Shown here in pieces: positions 60,965 through 64,000 of a stretch of DNA of 64,000 bases; the stretch's first letter is position 1; every line of letters begins with the position of its first letter. This stretch comes from Arthrobacter sp. MSA 4-2. GTDB lineage: Bacteria > Actinomycetota > Actinomycetes > Actinomycetales > Micrococcaceae. A program made the position numbers and the translations under genes. Below the pieces are notes generated by a model that was not told the DNA's origin, ran no database searches, and was given only the letters and a program-made list of their open reading frames with translations. Where the stretch lies: contig NZ_JAEKGC010000005.1 of assembly GCF_016405885.1 (NCBI RefSeq), positions 62,001 through 126,000 of the forward strand, in the 5' to 3' direction.

Positions 60965-61998
60965 GAGGAGGCCCCGACGGCGGAGGCGTCGGCCTTCTTC
61001 ACCAGGGAGTCATCGAACAGGGAGTCCAGGGCCGTATCGACCTGCTCCTGGGAGCTGACATCACCCGACTCGACGAAGACCGGGCCGATCTTTTCGAGGA
61101 CCTCCCGCTGTGCGTCGCCGGGCACGGGATCCACGTCGAGGTTGGTGCGCTCAAGGATCACCGAGTTGGCGACCGCCGGGTCAATCGCGGCGACCTCCGC
61201 GAGGATTGCCGCAGTGTCCTCGGGGTTGTCCGAGGCCCATTCGCGGGCCTTTTCGTAGGCGTTCACGACGGTCTGCGCGACGTCGGGCTTTTCCTCGAGG
61301 AAGCTTTCGGTGGCGTTGAGGAACCCGTAGCTGTTGAAGTCGATGTTCCGGTAGAACAGTTCGGCGCCGTCCTGTTCGGCCGCCGCCATGATGGGGTCGA
61401 GTCCCGACCACGCGTCCACGGCACCGTTGGCGAGGGCCGCCCGGCCATCGGCGTGCTGAAGGTTCTGCACCGTCACCTCGGTCGGATCGACTCCCGCGGA
61501 TTCGAGGGCCTGAAGCAGGAAGAAGTAGGGGTCGGTGCCCTTGGTGGCCGCGACCGACTTGCCGCGAAGGTCCTCCACCGCGGTGATTCCCGAATCGGGG
61601 GAGGCGACGAGCGCCGCCCACTCTGGCTGCGAGTAGATCTCGATGGTTTTGATCGGTGAACCGTTGGAGCGTGCGAGCAGCGCCGCCGACCCTGCGGTGG
61701 ATCCGACGTCGATCGCGCCGGCCCGCAGGGCCTCGTTGGCTTTGTTCGAACCGGCGGACTGGACCCAGTTCACCGTGATGTCCTGGTCGGCGAGCTCCTC
61801 CTCAAGCCAGCCCTGTTCCTTGATCACGAGGCTCAGCGGGTTGTAGGTCGCGAAGTCGATGTTCAGCGTGCCGCCCGTCGTGCCGGCCTCGGCTGCGTTG
61901 CCGCCGGTGGCGGTGTTCTCCCCGGCCATGCACCCGCTCAGCCCCAGGGACAGGGCTGCGGCGACGGAGGCGGTGCGGAGAAGAGTGAGACGGGTCAT
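60961..61998 (-). CDS. ssuA: ABC transporter substrate-binding lipoprotein, sulfonate type
   Basis: A 345-residue lipoprotein with lipobox LGLSGC (Cys about 23) and an NMT1/SsuA-type domain: NPLSLVIKEQGWLEEELADQ and AGAIDVGSTAGSAALLARSNG (in part). It binds alkanesulfonates, taurine or a similar anion. It overlaps ssuC by ATGA. A 257-base repeat-rich gap separates it from ssuB, which is upstream. The specific substrate is not known. Confidence 0.9.
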   Translation of the reverse strand: MTRLTLLRTASVAAALSLGLSGCMAGENTATGGNAAEAGTTGGTLNIDFATYNPLSLVIKEQGWLEEELADQDITVNWVQSAGSNKANEALRAGAIDVGSTAGSAALLARSNGSPIKTIEIYSQPEWAALVASPDSGITAVEDLRGKSVAATKGTDPYFFLLQALESAGVDPTEVTVQNLQHADGRAALANGAVDAWSGLDPIMAAAEQDGAELFYRNIDFNSYGFLNATESFLEEKPDVAQTVVNAYEKAREWASDNPEDTAAILAEVAAIDPAVANSVILERTNLDVDPVPGDAQREVLEKIGPVFVESGDVSSQEQVDTALDSLFDDSLVKKADASAVGASS

Positions 61999-62047
61999 GA
62001 GGTTCCTTCGGTTGGTGGAGGGAGTGGAGGTGCGGCGCAGGGCCGCA

Positions 62048-62124
62048 GGGGGTATGGCTGGAGGGGGTATGGCGCTAGGAGGGTACGGCTGGAGGAGGGT
62101 ACGGCTGAAGAGGGTACGGCTGGG
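62048..62124. repeat. 15-16 bp tandem repeat, five copies
   Basis: Five units of the form GGGGTAYGGCTGGAG with 15 or 16-base period, inside the 257-base gap between ssuB and ssuA. It has no ORF on either strand. The first of two arrays here. Confidence 0.85.
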
Positions 62125-62189
62125 GGTGCGGCAGAGCGGTGCTCGAAGAAGCGCGGGAGGAACCGGAGGGTGGCCTGAGGCAGGCGGGC

Positions 62190-62253
62190 CGGTCAGTTCT
62201 GCCGGTCAGTTCTGCCGGTCAGTTCTGCCCGTCAGCCCTGCCGGTCAGCCTGC
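62190..62253. repeat. 13-bp tandem repeat, about five copies
   Basis: Three perfect units CGGTCAGTTCTGC (62190-62228) then two diverged units. It ends 2 bases before the ssuB stop region, so it lies directly after that gene in transcription order. On the minus strand each unit carries CTGAC. Confidence 0.9.
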
Positions 62254-62255
62254 AG

Positions 62256-63068
62256 TCAGTGCGCGGCGACGCCGAGCAGGGCGAGCAGGTTCCGGCGCAG
62301 CTCCGCCAGTTCGCGGGAGCTGCGGTCGCGGGGCCGGCCGCCGGGGACGGGGATCAGGTCCTTCACCGTCGACCCCGGCCCGTCACCGCTGCTGCCGAGC
62401 ACAAGGATCCGGTCGGCGAGCTGGAGTGCCTCGTCGACGTCGTGGGTCACCAGCAGCACCGTTGTGGGCTGTGCCGTGTGGATCTCCAGGAGCAGGTCCT
62501 GCATCTTGAGCCGGGTCAGCGCGTCGAGGGCGCCGAAGGGTTCATCGAGCAGCAGGACACCGGGGGTGCGGGCCAGGGCGCGCGCGAGCGAGGCCCGCTG
62601 GGCCATTCCCCCGGAGACCTCCCGGGGACGGTGCTTCGCGAAGCGGTCGAGGCCAACGAGTTTCAGCAGCTCGGCGACCTTGGCCTTGCCGGCGCTCGCA
62701 CTCGAGGACTTCGGCAGGCCAATGGCGACATTGGCCTGCAGTGTGTGCCAGGGCAGCAGGCGGGGTTCCTGGAAGGCAACGGCGCAGCGCTCGTCAATGC
62801 CGCGGACTTCGGTGCCATCGATCAGCACGCTGCCCGCGTCGGGGGTGTCGAGGCCCGCCGCGGCACGCAGGAGCGTCGATTTCCCGCAGCCGCTGGTGCC
62901 GAGGATGGCGAGGACTTCACCGGGCCGGATGTGCACGGTGACGTCCCGCAGCACCACCCGCCGGTCGCTTGAGGTGCCGAAACTGCGCCCCAGGCGGCTG
63001 AAGCTCACCTCAAGGGGCGGCCTGCGGCGCGGGTCCGTGGTTGTCGAAGATGCCAGAACAGCAGTCAT
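62256..63068 (-). CDS. ssuB: ABC transporter ATPase, sulfonate type
   Basis: A 270-residue ATPase: Walker A LGTSGCGKSTLLRAA (about 53-67), signature VSGGMAQRASLARALA and Walker B VLLLDEPFGALDALT. Start 63068 preferred because GGAG lies 6 bases upstream; an in-frame ATG 12 bases earlier falls within the riboswitch helix. First of ssuB-ssuA-ssuC-acs, under a SAM riboswitch. Confidence 0.93.
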   Translation of the reverse strand: MTAVLASSTTTDPRRRPPLEVSFSRLGRSFGTSSDRRVVLRDVTVHIRPGEVLAILGTSGCGKSTLLRAAAGLDTPDAGSVLIDGTEVRGIDERCAVAFQEPRLLPWHTLQANVAIGLPKSSSASAGKAKVAELLKLVGLDRFAKHRPREVSGGMAQRASLARALARTPGVLLLDEPFGALDALTRLKMQDLLLEIHTAQPTTVLLVTHDVDEALQLADRILVLGSSGDGPGSTVKDLIPVPGGRPRDRSSRELAELRRNLLALLGVAAH

Positions 63069-63076
63069 AGAGGTCT

Positions 63077-63241
63077 CCATCGATCCTGGCAGTAGCACCC
63101 TACGGAACACGCCTTAGCCCGGCGCCCTTCGACGCCCGGCACCCGCGGCCTGCTCCTTGTTATTGCCCGGTATCAGGGGGATACGGACAACCAGGGTTGC
63201 TGCGGCTTCATCGATCCAGGTCTCTCAGCCGCTCGGGATGG
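63077..63241 (-). promoter_or_regulatory. SAM riboswitch (SAM-I/IV-like) upstream of ssuB
   Basis: P1 pairs CCATC (63241-63237) with GATGG (63081-63077). The core is GCGGCTGAGAGACCTGG, ATCGATGAAGCCGC, AGCAACC; a long third arm (about 90 bases) and TAGGGTGCTACTGCCAGG follow. P4 is absent. The P1 3' strand includes part of the GGAG site of ssuB, so SAM would block translation. Longer than the sfnG copy because of the third arm. Confidence 0.87.
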
Positions 63242-63378
63242 TCAAGCACCACTAAACGCCCATCCTTCCGGAGGCGGCAAATCTTGCCCGTAATAAACAG
63301 ACACGCGCCGCCCCCCTTGACGGCGCCCGCACCCCGGGGGTTCGCATAGGCTGAAGGCCACGGAAGGGAAGGGCAACG

Positions 63379-63795
63379 GTGAAGCACTCCAATGATCCCG
63401 CGGTGATCCGGCGGCTCCTGAGCGAGCCGGGCCGGTGGGCCGTCGTCGGTCTCTCGAACAACCCGCGGCGGGTGGCGCTTGGGGTCTCCCGGTTCCTGAT
63501 GGACCGGTTGGAGAAGGAGATCGTGCCGGTGAGCCTCAAGGGCGACGACGTGCACGGCCAAAAGGGCTATACCACCCTGGGCGATATCCCGGGCCCGATC
63601 GACGTCGTCGACTGCTTCGTGAACTCGACCCGGGTCGGCGCGGTGGTGGATCAGGCGATCGCCGTCGGAGCCAAGGCGGTGTGGCTGCAGCAGGGCGTCA
63701 TCGACGAGGCGGCCGCGCAGCGCGCCAAGGATGCGGGGCTCGACGTCGTGATGGACACCTGCCCCGTTACCGAGAGTCCCCGTTTCGGACTCTGA
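63379..63795 (+). CDS. CoA-binding domain protein (YccU-like)
   Basis: A 138-residue CoA-binding protein: WAVVGLSNNPRRVALGVSRF near the start and VVMDTCPVTESPRFGL at the end. It is a different member of the same family as the gene at 53679, though shorter. GTG start. Divergent from the ssuB riboswitch and convergent with the DUF1206 gene. Function unknown. Confidence 0.88.
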   Translation: MKHSNDPAVIRRLLSEPGRWAVVGLSNNPRRVALGVSRFLMDRLEKEIVPVSLKGDDVHGQKGYTTLGDIPGPIDVVDCFVNSTRVGAVVDQAIAVGAKAVWLQQGVIDEAAAQRAKDAGLDVVMDTCPVTESPRFGL

Positions 63796-63804
63796 CGGAG
63801 CCGC

Positions 63805-64000
63805 TCACATGCGCTGGTAGCGCGAGCGGACCATCAGGAAGAGCCCGTAACAGATCAGGCCGACGGCGACAGCGCCCAGGATCCAGATGCCGAACGGCTG
63901 CCCGGCGAGGGTCTTCAGTGCTCCGTCGAGTCCCGTTGACTCCTCCGGGTTGTTCCGGAGGGTCGCCAGGATGAGAAGGAAGCCGAGAACCGCGAGGGCG
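63805..64000 (-). CDS. DUF1206 family membrane protein, C-terminal part
   Basis: Only the last 65 codons are in the window; the start is to the right. The visible tail includes VLGFLLILATLRNNPEE and a final helix ILGAVAVGLICYGLFLMVRS then RYQRM. The helical repeat and basic end match DUF1206 proteins, whose function is unknown. Its stop is 10 bases from the convergent CoA-binding gene. Confidence 0.75.
   Translation of the reverse strand, partial: ALAVLGFLLILATLRNNPEESTGLDGALKTLAGQPFGIWILGAVAVGLICYGLFLMVRSRYQRM

Noticed and set aside
59115..61058. Plus-strand ORF of 647 codons
   Set aside because: Antisense of acs and ssuC; no domain and the minus strand has all catalytic motifs.
62190..62253. 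Possible CRISPR or iteron array
   Set aside because: Contiguous 13-base units without spacers, no replication gene nearby.

Overview
The window is high-GC DNA with GTG starts, many 4-base ATGA/GTGA gene overlaps and gene families typical of Actinobacteria. Gene content suggests Micrococcaceae, Arthrobacter-like (inference): a fruA-fruK-fruR operon, an alditol-oxidase homologue, an Asp23/AmaP-type cluster beside tRNAs, a LacI-controlled araBDA operon and an Rv0500A-like HTH protein. It is mostly ordinary chromosome: no prophage, transposase, CRISPR array or rRNA was found.

Layout. 1-3842 (minus): fructose PTS operon, cut off by the window start. 4050-12502: small stress-type membrane proteins, a DUF445 protein, glycerophosphodiesterase, a GH15 glycosidase, a zinc alcohol dehydrogenase and AzlCD. 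12635-15894 (minus): ackA-pta. 15988-21685: thiamine-binding protein, spermidine-synthase-like protein, NCS2 purine permease, CopC-like protein, a small FAD/NAD-binding protein, a tandem universal stress protein and a zincin. 21748-22240: tRNA-Glu, tRNA-Asp and tRNA-Phe behind a good promoter. 22376-24614: five-gene Asp23/DUF2273/AmaP-like envelope cluster. 24711-29274: alpha-glucoside-type ABC importer with its LacI regulator and a palindromic operator. 29337-42026: housekeeping genes (xth, nadE, pyrE, fbaA, purA, TrmH- and NagD-type enzymes, a nitrilase, an alditol oxidase). 42169-51488: L-arabinose utilisation and uptake (LacI-type regulator, araB-araD-araA, ChvE-GguA-GguB-type transporter). 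51796-53795: a sigma factor coupled to an unusual Pro/Lys-rich membrane-anchored protein. 53679-63241: a sulfur region. 63379-64000: a second CoA-binding protein and the C-terminus of a DUF1206 protein.

The most interesting region is the sulfur region. Two minus-strand leaders (56717-56815 and 63077-63241) carry the core of a SAM riboswitch. In both, the 3' strand of the closing helix overlaps the ribosome binding site of the next gene. The first precedes sfnG (dimethyl sulfone monooxygenase), metY and a CoA-binding protein gene; the second precedes ssuB-ssuA-ssuC and an overlapping acetyl-CoA synthetase gene. Together they look like a methionine-responsive organosulfur scavenging regulon: import and oxidise organosulfur, then assimilate the released sulfide into homocysteine.

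Other structure not explained by genes: an apparent second AraR-type operator inside araD; a 16-bp tandem repeat starting in the arabinose binding-protein stop codon; hairpins after the first gene of each sugar ABC operon; tandem arrays between ssuB and ssuA and before the acs stop; a 25-bp inverted repeat between nadK and acs; and a 117-bp antisense overlap between the Pro-rich gene and a CoA-binding gene. All homology calls come from reading motifs, not from searches.
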